A stretch of DNA of 64,000 nucleotides from Chromobotia macracanthus (Eukaryota > Chordata > Actinopteri > Cypriniformes > Botiidae): NCBI GenBank assembly GCA_036877525.1, contig JAZGTH010000041.1:372001-436000 (forward strand). The letters run 5' to 3'. The notes under the pieces were generated by a model. That model did not search any database, was not told the origin of the DNA, and saw nothing but the letters and a program-made list of their open reading frames with translations. Shown one piece after another: positions 22,472 to 33,498 of the stretch. The first letter of the stretch is position 1. Every line of letters begins with the position of its first letter. The position numbers were made by a program, and so were the translations under genes.

Positions 22472-23399
22472 AGGTTCAAGTCAAGTCAAGTTGAGCTTTA
22501 TTGTCATTCTGCTACATGTGGGGACATACAGTGGAATGAAATGTTGTGCCTCACAGGACCACGGTGCTACATAAATACAAACATACAGCAATAACATAAA
22601 ACAATATAACACAAAACTAACCTACTGAGAGTTAGATTATATATAGTAATAAATATATTATTATATATATATAAATATATTATAATCTAAAAGTTGCCTA
22701 TATAAAAACCAGAAAACACAAACTATACAAATGTTTCACATAAATACTGTACATGGCTGGGGAACAGTGCAAGGTAATTTGTAGTGCATAAGCTTGTAAA
22801 CATACATCTGTTATTGAGTCTTTTGTGGGATTTTGTACCCACGGCAGTGTTGAAAAAATGTCTAATGCACAGAGTGTGTTACTACAGGTGGTTTGTTTGA
22901 CCTACTCACCTGTGTGTAGCACTTCAAATTGCAGAAAAAAATCCAGTTTTTTATATGGGGTGGAGCTTGAGTTCAGGGCTCTCACAGCTGCTTAGCAATC
23001 TGTGTGGCTCAGTGGTTCCCCTGTAGAATGTGTTGAGGATGGGTGGAGGGAGACTTGCTCTTTTTTGCCGGCGGAGAAAGTGTAGGCGCTGTTTGCCTTT
23101 TTGGAGAGTGACGTGGTGTTGGTGGTCCAGGTGAGATCCTCTGTGATGCGCACCCCCAGGAATTTTGTGCTGCTGACTCTCTCCACAATTGAGCTGTCGA
23201 TGGTCAGTGGGGAGTGGTCAGTGGAGTTTCTCCTGAGTCCATCACAACCTCCTTTGTCTTCCCCACCTTGAGGGACAGGTTGTTAGTGCCACACCATGCC
23301 ACCAGCTGTGCCCTTTCCTCTCTGTAGTGTGTTTCATCGTTGTTGCTGATGAGACCTACCACCGCTGTGTCATCAGCGAACTTGATGATGTAGTTGCCA
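22472..23399 (-). mobile_element. LINE 3' fragment (Rex1/CR1-like)
   Basis: The 3' end at 22472 has a caagt-type repeated tail and the family-typical ctttattgtcattctgctac and ggacatacagtggaatgaaa. Upstream on the minus strand (23186-22992) it reads ERVSSTKFLGVRITEDLTWT, the C-terminal RT region. At 23383 lies a segment equivalent to the ADD palm motif and the following NNDETHYRE stretch. The frame is broken repeatedly. It is interrupted at 23399, where a second LINE begins; its upstream part probably resumes at 24927. Confidence 0.75.
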
Positions 23400-24935
23400 C
23401 ATCACATTCACTAATGCATCTGCGTGAGCGAACCATGTGAGGTCCTCAGTGATATAAACACAGAAGAACCTAAAGCTGTTGCCCGCTCCACTGGTGATCC
23501 ATTGATGGTAATGGGGGTGTGTTCTCTAATTTCCGGTCTCCTGAAGTCCACAACAATCTCTTTGGTCTTGTCGATGTTGAGAGAGAGGTGGTTTCTACTG
23601 GCACCAGTGTGTCAGAGTGCTCACCTCTTCTGTAGGCTGTCTCGTCGTTGTCGGTGATCAGGCCTACCACCGTTGTGTCATCAGCCAATTTCACAATGAA
23701 ATTACAGCTATGTGTGGCCACGCAGTCATGGGTGCATAGGAAGTACAGGAGGGGGTTGAGAACACAGCCCTGAGGGGCTCTAGTGTTGAGGATCACTGGG
23801 GAGGAGATGCTGTTGCCTATTCTGACCACCTGACGCCTGCCTGATAGGAAGTCCAGGATCCAGCTGCACAGGAAGCTGTTCAGACCCAGAGCCCGTAGTT
23901 TCGCATCAAGCTTAGAGGGCACTATGGTGTTGAATGCTGAGCTGTAGTCCACAAACAGCAATCTCACATAGGTGTTATTTTTTTCCAGGTGGGAGAGAGC
24001 ATTGTGTAGGGTAAGTGAAACGGCATTGTCTGTAGAGCAGTTGTCACGGTATGCAAACTGTAGTGGGTCCAGTGAGGCAGGTAGTACAAAGCAGATGTAG
24101 TCTCGGATCAGTCTTCAAAGTACTTGCTGATGATGGGAGTCAGAGAAACAGGGTACCAGGCATTCAAGCATGAGATCTTTGATTGCTTTGGTACAAGCAC
24201 AATGGTGGATGTTTTTAGGCATGAGAGAACCATGGATAAAGAGAGGGAGAGGTTGAAGATCGCCGTAAAAACATGCAGCCTCGCAAATATTCACCCGATG
24301 GAAGGACCTGTATCAGCAGTCGTGGGAGCTCTCTCCATGATGGCGGGGTTATTTGTTTTGAAACGAGTGTAAAAAACTTTTAGCCGTAACTTTTAACTTT
24401 TAAGTCCGTAATGTTATTGATTCCCTGCCACATGCTTGTGCTGTTTGAGTTGAACTGACCTTCTACTTTCTCTCTGTACTGGCAGATTTGATGGTTTCGC
24501 GGAGGTCATAGCTGGTGCGTTTGTACTCCTCCGCATCTCCAGAATTAAATGCAGATGTTTGTGCTTTCAGGGCTGTTCGAACATCGTTGTTTATCCACGG
24601 TTTATTGTTATTGTAGATCCGGATAGTTTTGGTCGGCATGACGTCATCTATGCACTTCTTAATGAAACACGTAACGGTATCCAAGTAGACCTCAATGTCG
24701 GAGTAGACCTCGATGTCGCTGATACAACAATGTCGCTGTTTAGTTTTCGGTGAGCAACAGTGTAGCCACTATCCAAAAGTGTTTGTTTATCATATACCAT
24801 TAAACTGATGACATCACGCACGAAAGACAACATGGTTACATACAGAATAAACAAATAAATAAACAATAAACTGTAGTGTCTTGACGGAGCTCGCAACATG
24901 GCTGCCACACTTGGCACCATCTTGGGTCCAATTGT
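23400..24935 (-). mobile_element. LINE copy with intact 5' end, internally deleted
   Basis: The 5' end is at 24935, where the minus strand reads ccaagatggtgcc, the same AAGATGG start as the LINE at 62047. The N-terminal hydrophobic stretch (YSLLFIYLFILYVTML) and DKQTLLDSG follow at 24920-24648. The endonuclease is absent; sequence jumps to the linker (CFIKKCIDDVMPTKTI, KPWINNDVR, 24684-24463). RT palm follows at 23967-23470 (VDYSSAFNTIVPSKL, PQGCVLNPLLY, KLADDTTVVGL). The element is cut off near 23400 within its C-terminal part. RT motifs thus occur twice in tandem with the neighbouring copy. Confidence 0.75.
23470..23967 (-). pseudogene. LINE reverse transcriptase palm fragment
   Basis: The 165-codon stretch contains the first catalytic Asp (LLFVDYSSAFNTI), the RAPQGCVLNPLLY motif (normally GAPQGCVLSPLL) and the ADD box (VKLADDTTVVGLITDNDET). 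It loses the family frame after AYRRGEHS. It lacks the fingers in frame and the thumb. It belongs to the LINE at 23400-24935 and is dead. Confidence 0.82.
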
Positions 24936-26066
24936 GTTGAATGCTGAGCTGAAGTTGATTGGAGGCAGTGCTATGAAATGATAAAACAGGACACAGGTAC
25001 TTTCTTAGGTACCGGTATGATGGTTGCGGTTTTGAGACACGTGGGGGCAACTGCCTGGCTCAGCGAGATGTTGACGATATCTGTTAGGACATCTATTAGC
25101 TGTGCAGTACAATCTCTCACTACATGGCCAGGTATGTTATCAGGATGCGCAGCCATGCGTAGGTTAATCCTAGATAGGGTCTTCCTCACTTTGGCTGGAA
25201 ACAGACAGAGCGCCTGGTCGGTGGGAGGTGTGGGCAGTTTTTGTGCAGGTGTGTCATTCTGCATTTCAATCTTGTGAATAAAACTGGTTGAGTGTATCTG
25301 GGAGGAATGTGTCGTCATCACCGACCTGTGGCAGAGCTTGTAGTCAGTGATGGTCTGAATGGCTTGCCACAGGCTCCATGAGTTTCTGCTGTCTGTGAAG
25401 TGGTTATTGATATGCATATGACTGTTTTGCATTCTTGATGCCACAGGACAGACTGGCTCTTTGTTGTTTTGAGGGCTGCTTTATCTCCTGATCTGAATGC
25501 TTCATCTCTGGTCTTTAGCAGCCCACGAACCTCTGCTGTGATCAACAGCTTCTGGTTTACACGTGTGGTGATGGTCTTTGTGACTTCACATCATTAATGC
25601 ATTTGTTGATTTATGCACTCACTGTTTTTGTGTACTCCTGCAGGTTGGGGTGGTTGTTGTAGGTGGCTGCCTCTTTTAACATGCTCTAGTGCGTAGACTG
25701 AAAGCAGTCCTGCAGTGTTGAGGTAGCATCATCTGGCCAGATTGTAATGAGTTTTTGAACCGGTTTGGTGAGTTTTAGTAGTGGATTGTATGCTGGGATT
25801 AGCATAATAGAGATGTGATCTGAATACCTTAAGGGGGGGGGCGAGGTTCAGGCTTGTACGCGTTTTTCTCTGTTGTGTAAACAAAGTCCATTGTGTTATT
25901 TAAGTTCATGTTGGTAGAACTTTGGCAAAACTGTCTAAGTTTGCATGGTTGAAATCAAGTTTGCATGGTTATTTGTTTGTAACCCGCTGATGGTGCTGTA
26001 CAGCTCGGGAAGCGTGTCCTTAGCCATTGTGACAATAACAATGGCTGTAAACTCCTGCAGCAGATC
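24927..26066 (-). mobile_element. LINE middle fragment (Rex1/CR1-like)
   Basis: Closely follows the LINE at 26067-28862 in content. It has RT lead-in and fingers (25444-24971: TPPTDQALCLFPAKVRKTLSRI, HPDNIPGHVVRDC, TIIPVPKKV), linker (25545-25318) and endonuclease scraps up to 26060. At the left the RT stops at a SAFNTI-equivalent segment beside the 5' end of the LINE at 23400-24935. It is probably the upstream part of the same element as 22472-23399, split by insertion of that LINE with loss of about 200 bp. Confidence 0.7.
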
Positions 26067-28862
26067 AAGTTCAAGTTCAAGTTCAAGTTGAGCTTTCCGC
26101 TATATGTGGGGACATACAGTGGAACGAAATGTCGTGCCTCACAGGACCACGGTGTTACATAAATACAGACATACAACAATGACGTGAAACAGTATAAATC
26201 TAAACACAAATACTAACAGAATTAGATTATAAATATACTATATATAAAGTTGCCTATACATAAACTATTAAATACAAACTATACAAATGTTCCACATAAA
26301 TATTGCACGAGGAAAAAGAAAGTCAAGCACTGTTCCTGGCTGGAGAACAGTACAAGATGATCTGTAGTGCATGGGCTTGTAAACATACATGAGTCTTTTG
26401 TGGGATTATGTACCCCCAGTTGTAAAAAGTGTCTAGTGCACATAGAGGAGAGTGTGTTACTACAGGTGGTCTGTGCGGCCTACTTACCTGTGTGTAGCAC
26501 ACTCAGAATTGCACAAGGGAGAAATAAAAAAAAAAATATATATATATATTTAAGAGGTATGAGTGACACCGTGGTGTCATCAGCGAACTTGATGATGTGG
26601 TTGGAGCTGAACTTGGCAGTGCAGTCGTGGGTCAGCAGTGTGAAGAGCAGCGGGCTGAGCACACAGCCTTGTGGGGCACCTGTGCTCAGTGTGGTAGTGC
26701 TCGAGGTGTTGTGGCTGACACGGATTGACTGGGGTCTTTCAGTTAAAAAGTCCAGAATCCAGTTACAGAGAGAGTTGTTAAGGCCCAGCAGGTGTAATTT
26801 ATTAATGAGCTGTTGTTGGATTATTGTGTTGAATGCTGAGCTGAAGTCAATGAACAGCATTCTTACATAAGTGTTCTTTTGGTCTAAGTGGGTAAGAGCC
26901 AGGTGGAGGGTGGAGGAAATTGCATCATCCGTAGAGTGGTTTGGACGGTATGCAAACTGGAGCGAGTCGAGTGTGTTGGGGAGGCTGGTTTTTATGTGAT
27001 TCATGACTAATCTCTCAAAGCACTTCATCATGATTGGAGTCAGTGCTATGGGACGATAGTCATTCAGACAGGACACAGGTGATTTCTTAGGTACCGGTAT
27101 GATGGTTGTGGACTTGAGACACATGGGGACGACTGCCTGGCTCAGCGAGATGTTGAAGATATCTGTTAGGACATCTGTCAGTTGTGCAGCACAGTCTCTC
27201 AGTACACGGCCAGGTATGTTGTCGGGACCCGTAGCCTTGCGTGGGTTAATCCTAGACAGGGTCTTCCTCACTACGGCTGGAGACAGACAGAGTGCCTGGT
27301 CGGTGGGAGGTGTGGGCAGTTTTTGTGCAGGTGTGTCATTCTGCATTTCAAACCGTGAATAAAACTGGTTAAGTGCATCTGGAAGGGATGTGTCGTCATC
27401 ACAGGCCTGTGGCAGGGGCTTGTAGTCAGTGATGGTCTGAATGCCTCGCCACAGGCTCCGTGAGTCTCTGCTGTCTGTGAAGTGGTTGATTTTTTGTGCA
27501 TATGACCGTTTTGCATTCTTGATGCCACAGGACAGGCTGGCTCTTGCTGTTTTTAGGGCTGCTTTATCTCCTGATCTGAATGCCTCATCTCTGGTCTTTA
27601 GCAGCCCACGAACCTTTGCTGTCATCCACAGCTTCTGGTTGGCACATGTGGTGATGGTCTTTGTGACTGTCACATCATCAATGCACTTCTTGATATATGC
27701 ACTCACTGTTTCAGTGTACTCATGCAGGTCGGTGCTGTTGTTGTAGGTGGCTGCCTCTTTAAACATGCTCCAGTCTGTAGTCTGAAAGCAGTCCTGCAGT
27801 GCTGAGGTAGCATCATCCGACCAGACTGTGATGAGTTTTTGAACCGGTTTGGTGAGTTTCAACAGTGGATTGTACGCTGGGATTAGCATAACAGAGATGT
27901 GATCGGAGTACCCGAGGTGGGGGCGGGGTTCAGCCCTGTACGCGTCTTTCTGTGTTGTGTAAACAAAGTCCAGTGTGTTATTTCCCCTTGTAGCAAAGTT
28001 CACATGTTGGTAGAACTTTGGCAAGACTGTCTTTAAGTTTGCGTTGGTAAAATCTCTGGCTATGATGAAAAAGCCGTCGGGGTTGTTTGTTTGTTGATCG
28101 CTGATGGCGCTGTACAGCTCGCGAAGCGCGTCCTTAGCGTTTGCACACGGGGGGATGTAAACCGCGACAATAACAATGGCCGTGAACTCCCGCGGCAGAT
28201 AGAACGGTCTGCACTTCACAAACATCACCTCCACCAGCGACGAACAGTGTTTAGTCACTACCGCAGCATTATTACACCATTCTCTGTTGACGTACACACA
28301 CAAGCCGCCCCCGCGAGTCTTACCAGACAGTAATGAATCCCTGTCCGCTCTGTAGCAGGTTAGTCCGTGCAGCTGAATGGCAGAGTCCGGGATGTTGTCG
28401 TTTAGCCATGTTTCAGTGAAAACAAACACACAACAATCCCTTGACTCATGCTGTGTAGACCGACTGAGTTGAATTGAGTCCAGTTTATTTACCAATGAGC
28501 GAACGTTTGCGAGCGTTAATGATGGGATCGCTGGTCTGGTGGGGTTAGCCCTTAGCCTAGCTCGTACACCCCCGCGCTTGCCACGTTTCTGTCCCCTCTC
28601 ACAGCGCCGGCGCCGTCGGCTTATGCAGGTAGCGTCAGTAGGCAAGGCCGCGGTCTCTGAGTTTGGCTTCAGTAGCAGACAGAAGCCTCTTAGCTTCTCA
28701 GTAGTCGCCGGCGAAAGCTGATGTTTGTACACAATATCAATTTCCAAAAGGCTCTGACAATCATATCTGTGTTTCCGAATGTTTTTCTGGTGATTTTGCG
28801 GAAAAATTAGACTGTTTGGAGACGAAGAGATGAGACTAGACCGCCATCATGGGTTGTAATGG
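26067..28862 (-). mobile_element. LINE (Rex1/CR1-like) with large open frame, C-terminus lost
   Basis: A minus-strand LINE from a start region near 28862 to a 3' tail at 26067. The tail carries four ttcaag units and the same ggacatacagtggaacgaaa block as the copy at 22472. The protein-coding part is open over 755 codons (28747-26480), but just past the RT ADD box the sequence drops directly into 3' untranslated sequence. The thumb and C-terminal domain (normally another 250 or so residues) are therefore deleted. Name hedged: Jockey superfamily is certain, Rex1/Babar is my best guess. Confidence 0.82.
26480..28747 (-). pseudogene. LINE endonuclease-RT polyprotein, C-terminally truncated
   Basis: 755 codons without a stop. 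Endonuclease (about residues 75-310): LTLANVRSLVNKLD, FVFTETWLND, RGGGLCVYVN, AVYIPP and GYSDHISVML are present. The usual GDFN motif reads ARDFTN, so the catalytic-site Asn is Thr. Linker: CIDDVTVTKTITTCANQKLW, KTRDEAFRSGDKAALKTAR. RT from about residue 470: RKATGPDNIPGRVLRDC, IIPVPKK, LNDYRPIALTPIMMKCFERLV, FAYRPNHSTDDAI, LFIDFSSAFNTI, TGAPQGCVLSPLLF, FADDTT (Asp codons at 26576-26581). After residue 735 it runs into non-homologous sequence (YIYIFFFLFL). The true start is unclear because an upstream region to 28862 also resembles the family. Despite the long frame it lacks the thumb and is unlikely to be active. Confidence 0.85.
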
Positions 28863-29960
28863 GTTATTAGACTGAGCTCAGCATTTTTGTTAATCTGGCT
28901 ACCACGGACCGACAGAGTGGCACCCTTCCTCTGTGGTGGAGAGGGGCGATACAGGGTCCTCAGCCTTTCCACCTTCTGGCTGGCAAAGAAAATGGTGTGT
29001 TGGATGGTGGCAGCTAGCAATCAGCTGGCTCCTGTCCAACTGCTATTTTCCGGGTAAAGTGTGAGTTGTACCTTCACTATAGGAGGTCCTCCACCCCAAG
29101 AAGAACTTTGCCCTCCTGAGGTGTGGATCAAGCATAGAGCGGGTCCTTACATTAGGAGATTCCTCCCCTCCCCCAGATCTCCATTAAGGGCCAGTAACTG
29201 TAGGCAGTGGTGGCTAATTTACTGCTGGCTCTGGCCCTATTGCTTCCGGGCGATTGTGGTATAACACCCGGTGTAGACAGTCCTTCACCTCCCGTGGAGC
29301 TCACCAGAGAGGATAAGAGTTTTGAGGGAGGGCAACTAGTCATTACTAGCTCCCCTTGGGTTGCTGGTTCTCTGCGGTATGAATAGAGTAGCACCCTCTC
29401 TGTGGAGGGTCCTCTGCTTCCCTTAAGACCCTCTGGAAAGTAAAAGAGGACATTAGTTCCAGGTGGTTGTGGCAAACCATACCAAGCTCCCGTCAGAATT
29501 TCTGCATCTCTGGGTTGCATGCAGAGTAGTACCCTTATTTGTGCTACAGCAGGTCCTCTGCTCTTCCTAGAGCAGGATGCGGGTACAGTAGAATTACGCT
29601 CCGCATAGAGCTCTAGCCTTTATGCAGCTGGCCCATTGGCATGCTTGGATGGTGTGCTGGCACTAGCCTGGATTACAGAAGGTCCTTGCCTCTTTTTAGA
29701 GCTTGGTCAAAAAGTCAATGCTGGCAGGCACTGAAACCTCTTTCAACCAGCTTCCCTAAAGGTCAGTCCTCACTACGGAGGGTCCCCCACTCCCTTGGTG
29801 ACAGGCCGGCAAAGCTGTCACTTGCACTAAACCTGCACTAAGCTGCCACTTGCACTTGCGTTCAACCAGATGCAGTGTCGAGTTTCCTCGAAAGGGAACG
29901 TCTCTCAGTTACGTATGTAACCTTGGATCCCTGAGAAGGGAACGAGACACTGCGTTTCAT
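28863..29960 (+). mobile_element. DIRS copy 3, 3' end with repeat array
   Basis: At 29880-29960 the plus strand reads agtttcctcgaaagggaacg, then ctcagttacgtatgtaacct and gggaacgagacactgcgttt. This is the same terminus as the DIRS at 13187-13520. The 900 bp upstream hold no RT or recombinase motif but a degenerate tandem array (separate entry). Only the non-coding 3' part of a DIRS survives here, in plus orientation. Confidence 0.75.
28940..29830 (+). repeat. Degenerate tandem array, about 130-bp unit
   Basis: A GGTCCTC-C-type core followed by a pyrimidine-rich stretch recurs at about 28955, 29084, 29140, 29279, 29406, 29551, 29680 and 29778. Most spacings are 127-145 bp; two shorter ones (about 56 and 98 bp) point to partial units. 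The units also share segments of the type tagagtagcaccctctctgt. It lies directly upstream of a DIRS terminus. Confidence 0.65.
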
Positions 29961-30046
29961 TGCCAAGAGTAACAAAAGCGAAGCTCACATCTTGGCAGAC
30001 CCTCCATTGTTAAAAAATGACAATGAAAAAATAAACACGGTACACA

Positions 30047-30095
30047 TATTGTCATATTGTCTTAAGAAAACATATTGTCTTAAGAAAACATAAAA
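30047..30095. repeat. Short direct duplication
   Basis: catattgtcttaagaaaaca occurs twice in tandem, about 19 bp apart. No function inferred. Confidence 0.7.
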
Positions 30096-30114
30096 ATAAC
30101 AGTCTTATACTACC

Positions 30115-30565
30115 TGTTACGGAAGAGGTTCCTGCTCCACCTCCTCTGCGCCACCAGAACTACATTTCCCATAGTGCCCCATATCTTGGACTGATTACTT
30201 CCTGTCACACCTGTTCCCCATTAACTCTCATGTATTTAAACCCCAGCCTCACTCTAACACTCTGCGAAGTATTGTTTTGTCATGACAACATACTGAGCAT
30301 TTTTCCCTTACTATATTGGATTACCTGTGTTTAATTTGGATTGTCTTGTTTTGGATTGTTTGCTGCCTGCCTTTACTTCTGGACTGTATCTTGGATATCT
30401 AATTGTTTGCTGCCTGCCACGACCCTTGCCTGTCTACTATTTTGCCTCTGTCTTCCCTCCTGTAACCTTGTTTGCTGTCTATTGACCATTGCCTGTTTGG
30501 CTATGAATAAAACGCTGCACATGAATCCTCACATGTCCCACTCTTCATTAAAGAAGACTTCGCCA
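30115..30565 (+). repeat. 5' LTR of Gypsy element
   Basis: Begins TGTTAC. It contains catgtatttaaacccc as a likely TATA region near 30230 and a polyadenylation-type aataaa near 30506, and ends around cattaaagaagacttcgcc. The exact 3' edge is uncertain because the downstream LTR copy diverges after cattaaa. It would promote transcription of the gag-pol downstream. Confidence 0.75.
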
Positions 30566-30584
30566 CACACCGATCCAGCAGCTA

Positions 30585-31214
30585 TTGATGTCTAATCAAG
30601 CCTCACAGTTGGCAGCACATCACCAGCAGTTAGGCTGCCTGACCACGTTGACCGAGGAATTAGTAAAGACCCTCCAGAGTATGCATCCCGCTGCTACAGT
30701 GCCAAATCCAACTCCAGTGTCATCCCCAGATATTAATTTGCCTGCACCATCCACCTCCATCAATCCCTGAATGGCGTTCCTAGAGAAATTCGATGGTAAT
30801 CCCTCCAAATGTAAAGGCTTCTTGCTACAATGTTCACTCTTCATAACCCAACAACCACCCCTCTACACAGAGAACAGCCGTATTGCCTTTTTCAGTTCCT
30901 TACTCACTGGTCAAGTTCTGGAATGGGTCACTGCAGTTTGGAACATTAATGGAACTATTTTTCCTACCTATGAATCTTTTCTCAAACACTTTCGAGAGGT
31001 ACTCGAACATCCTGCGGAGGGGAGGTGCCCAGGTGAACTACTCCTTTCACTCTCTCAAGGAGGTCAAACAGCATCGGACTATGCTCTCTCGTTTTGCACT
31101 CTGGCTGCTCAAATGGACTGGGTTGAAAATGTGAAGTTCAACTGCCCTGTAAGACCTGTAAAGAAAACCACATTGGTGAATACCTTGTTCCATCTACTCA
31201 ACCTGATACCATAA
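30585..31214 (+). pseudogene. Gypsy gag
   Basis: A first open stretch (30585-30770) encodes a Gln/Ser/Pro-rich N-terminus (HHQQLGCLTTLTEELVKTLQ). After a stop codon directly before 30771 the same frame continues with the core retrotransposon gag fold: FLEKFDGNPSKCKGFLLQCSLF, TENSRIAFFSSLLTGQVLEWV, YESFLKHFREVLEHP, ASDYALSFCTLAAQMDW. This is the capsid-like domain of fish Gypsy and of domesticated gag genes. No CCHC zinc knuckle is seen before the frame ends at 31214, so the nucleocapsid part is lost or shifted. Confidence 0.82.
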
Positions 31215-31500
31215 GCATAAATCGATCTCAACCTAAGCCCTGGTAGACTCTGGAGTGGCAGGAAATTTAATCTCTAGTGAGTTCGCCCAACAGCATAACC
31301 TTGTACTAACCACTTGCAATTCTTCTCTGGCAGTGGAGGCATTAGATGGCCACCCAGTTGGTAAAGGCAAGATCCAATAGATTTCCGAAGAGATCGAGTT
31401 ACAGGTCGGCGCATTGCATTCCAAAAGATTACAGTTATACATCATTTCGTCACCCAGTAATGCTGTGATATTGGGTCTTCCCTGGTTTGCATAATCCTGT
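31215..31500 (+). pseudogene. Gypsy aspartic protease
   Basis: ALVDSGVAGNLISSEFAQQH contains the DSG catalytic triad of retroelement proteases. A second conserved part, NAVILGLPW, is visible near 31460. A stop codon near 31378 and others after 31490 break it. Length fits a single protease domain between gag and RT, with strong family similarity. Confidence 0.75.
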
Positions 31501-31629
31501 GATTTCCTGGACTGAAGGTCAAATAACCAGATGGTCTTCACCATGTTTTGTTAAATGTTTCTTTAAATCACCAATCACACTGTCTGAAGTTACCGGAAGA
31601 GGAACCTAAGGGTCCTATATGAACAATGT

Positions 31630-32146
31630 ATTTAGAGATATGCTTGATAAGTGGGTGATTGTATATATATATTGATAATATTTTGATCTATTCCAACACA
31701 TTAGAGCAGAGTGTCCAACATGTCAGAGCAGTCCTGGAACACCTCATTCAAAATCAACTCTGTGAAGGAGAAGTACGAGTTCCAGCGAACCAGCACGTCA
31801 TTCTTGGGATACATTATCAGTCAAGAGGGGGTTGCGATGCAAGAAGATCAGAGCGGTGTCAGAATGGCCACGTCCCCATACTGTAAAAGAACTACAACGT
31901 TGTTTGGGTTTTGCTTCTATCAGAGGTTCATCAGAGTTTTCAGCTCTGTGGCAGCACCCTTAACAACTATGACTAAAGCTAAAGGTTCAAGATTATGCTG
32001 GTTCCCTGAAGCTCTAAATTACTTTGAAGAGTTAAAGATCAGTTTTACTACGGCCCCCATACTCTGTCATCCTGATTTACCCTTCATAGTGGAGGTGGAT
32101 GCTTCAAACACTGGTGTCAGTGCTATACTTTCCCAACATCACAGCG
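31630..32146 (+). pseudogene. Gypsy RT end and RNase H start
   Basis: It opens at the RT catalytic box, which reads YIDNILIYS: the second Asp of YIDD is Asn (codons gat 31674-31676, aat 31677-31679). After a frameshift near 31770 it continues as TSFLGYIISQEGVAM, FYQRFIRVFSSVAAPLT and the start of RNase H (PFIVEVDASNTGVSAILSQ, first acidic residue present), then ends near 32146. Everything upstream in RT is deleted. Confidence 0.82.
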
Positions 32147-32754
32147 TCACATATATTATGTCACATATAATATATATATATCCATAAAAGAAAAACAAAT
32201 CCATTCAGTAAATTGCCATTTATTTAGCGTTTTTTCTATTTCACAAAAATAAACAAAGACATAAAAATTGTTTAACATTAAAATTATAATGTCTTATATC
32301 ATTATCATACCTCTTGGGTACTTTTATTTTAGTTTTCTTCTGTTCTTTTAACAGGAAGTGACGAAAATTGTTGTGCATTTCCTCATCACGTCTGTGTTGT
32401 TTGATGTGTTGGCGGGTGTGTGTTAAGCAAAAATTGAACTAAATTGTTCATTATATTTTTTTAAAAAGCCTAACAGGACGATGAAATATGACAACCGGTA
32501 TTTATTGACATGGCAGTGCCTTTAGAGGTAAAATTTCTGTCCCAGCAAACACTTGGTTTAGGGCAGAAGGAAGAGATCAAATAACATGGACACCAAAACA
32601 AATGCAGTTTTAAAATAATACAGGATTATAATTTATGCGAAATTAAAATAACAGGGTAATATATGTTACTGAAATTCTTTTATTAACATGCATTTATTCA
32701 GTAACTCATTATTTGGTCAATAGTATTGATCATGTTGTGTTCCCTACAGGTTTG
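32147..32754. other. No gene; AT-rich spacer
   Basis: Begins with a short at/ta-rich run (32146-32180) and then plain AT-rich sequence. It separates Gypsy pol remnants from the partial LTR and probably replaced the missing pol during deletion. Confidence 0.5.
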
Positions 32755-32945
32755 AATATGCCCGTTATACACTTATATATCTTGGATATCTGATTGTTTG
32801 CTGCCTGCCACGATCCTTGCCTGTCTACCGTTTTGCCTCTGTCTTCCCTCCTATAACCTTGTATGCTGTCTATTGACCATTGCCTGTTTGACTACAAATA
32901 AAACCCTGCACATGGATCCCCACGTGTCCCACTTTTCATTAAACT
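32755..32945 (+). repeat. 3' portion of Gypsy LTR
   Basis: Matches the last 190 bp of the LTR at 30115-30565, from tatcttggatatctgattgt to cccacttttcattaaact, with an aataaaaccctgcacatgg polyadenylation region. The LTR 5' half is absent. Confidence 0.8.
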
Positions 32946-33173
32946 ACCATACCAGTATATAACCAGTTGATATATATGAGGTACACCAGACATGACAAAG
33001 CTTTAGAAACATCTGTTTATGATCTTAAAACACTTAAAATTACACTGGAAATAGACAGTGTTCTTGTGGTCAGATCATGAACTGAGCCCAGGGTCCAATT
33101 CAACGACAGGTTATATCAAGACCAGAAGATCACTAATCATTTTCTTTCATTGGTGTTTTTCTGGTTCTAACAG

Positions 33174-33300
33174 ACCTTCAATCTCCTGACTGCAGAAACT
33201 GATAAAATACACTGTGAGATTAGTGAAGGTAAGAGACTCAGAGAAGAACTTCTGAAGGCAGGAGTTAAATTGAGAGAATTGCAGACAGCGTTTAACAAAA
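33174..33300 (+). other. Possible orphan exon with coiled-coil character
   Basis: An acceptor-like ttctggttctaacag is followed by an open frame reading TFNLLTAETDKIHCEISE. A donor-like gaag/gtaaga lies at 33228-33229; if read through, the frame continues as GKRLREELLKAGVKLRELQ, with heptad-like spacing of leucines. Either form could be a host exon relic. No partner exons were found and the 3' side runs into repeat. Confidence 0.25.
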
Positions 33301-33360
33301 ATACTTTATTAAACAACAAAAATTCCCATGAGAGGGAAAGCCAAAATCAGACTAGATTAT

Positions 33361-33480
<120 letters not shown>

Positions 33481-33498
33481 TACATTCCTAGTAACATG

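Larger units (their letters stand above)
30115..32945 (+). mobile_element. Gypsy LTR retrotransposon, internally deleted
   Basis: A plus-strand Gypsy-type element: 5' LTR 30115-30565, gag 30585-31214, protease about 31215-31500, last part of RT and start of RNase H 31630-32146, then unrelated AT-rich sequence and the 3' portion of an LTR at 32755-32945. Most of RT, the rest of RNase H and all of the integrase are missing. The two LTR pieces share gattgtttgctgcctgcc, ttttgcctctgtcttccctc and cattgcctgttt but differ at many sites, so the insertion is old. Other LTRs of this family are at 18590, 40150 and 61664. Confidence 0.85.

Noticed and set aside
29152..29520. 122-codon minus-strand open frame
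   Set aside because: Lies wholly within the 130-bp tandem array of the DIRS 3' region and has no domain.
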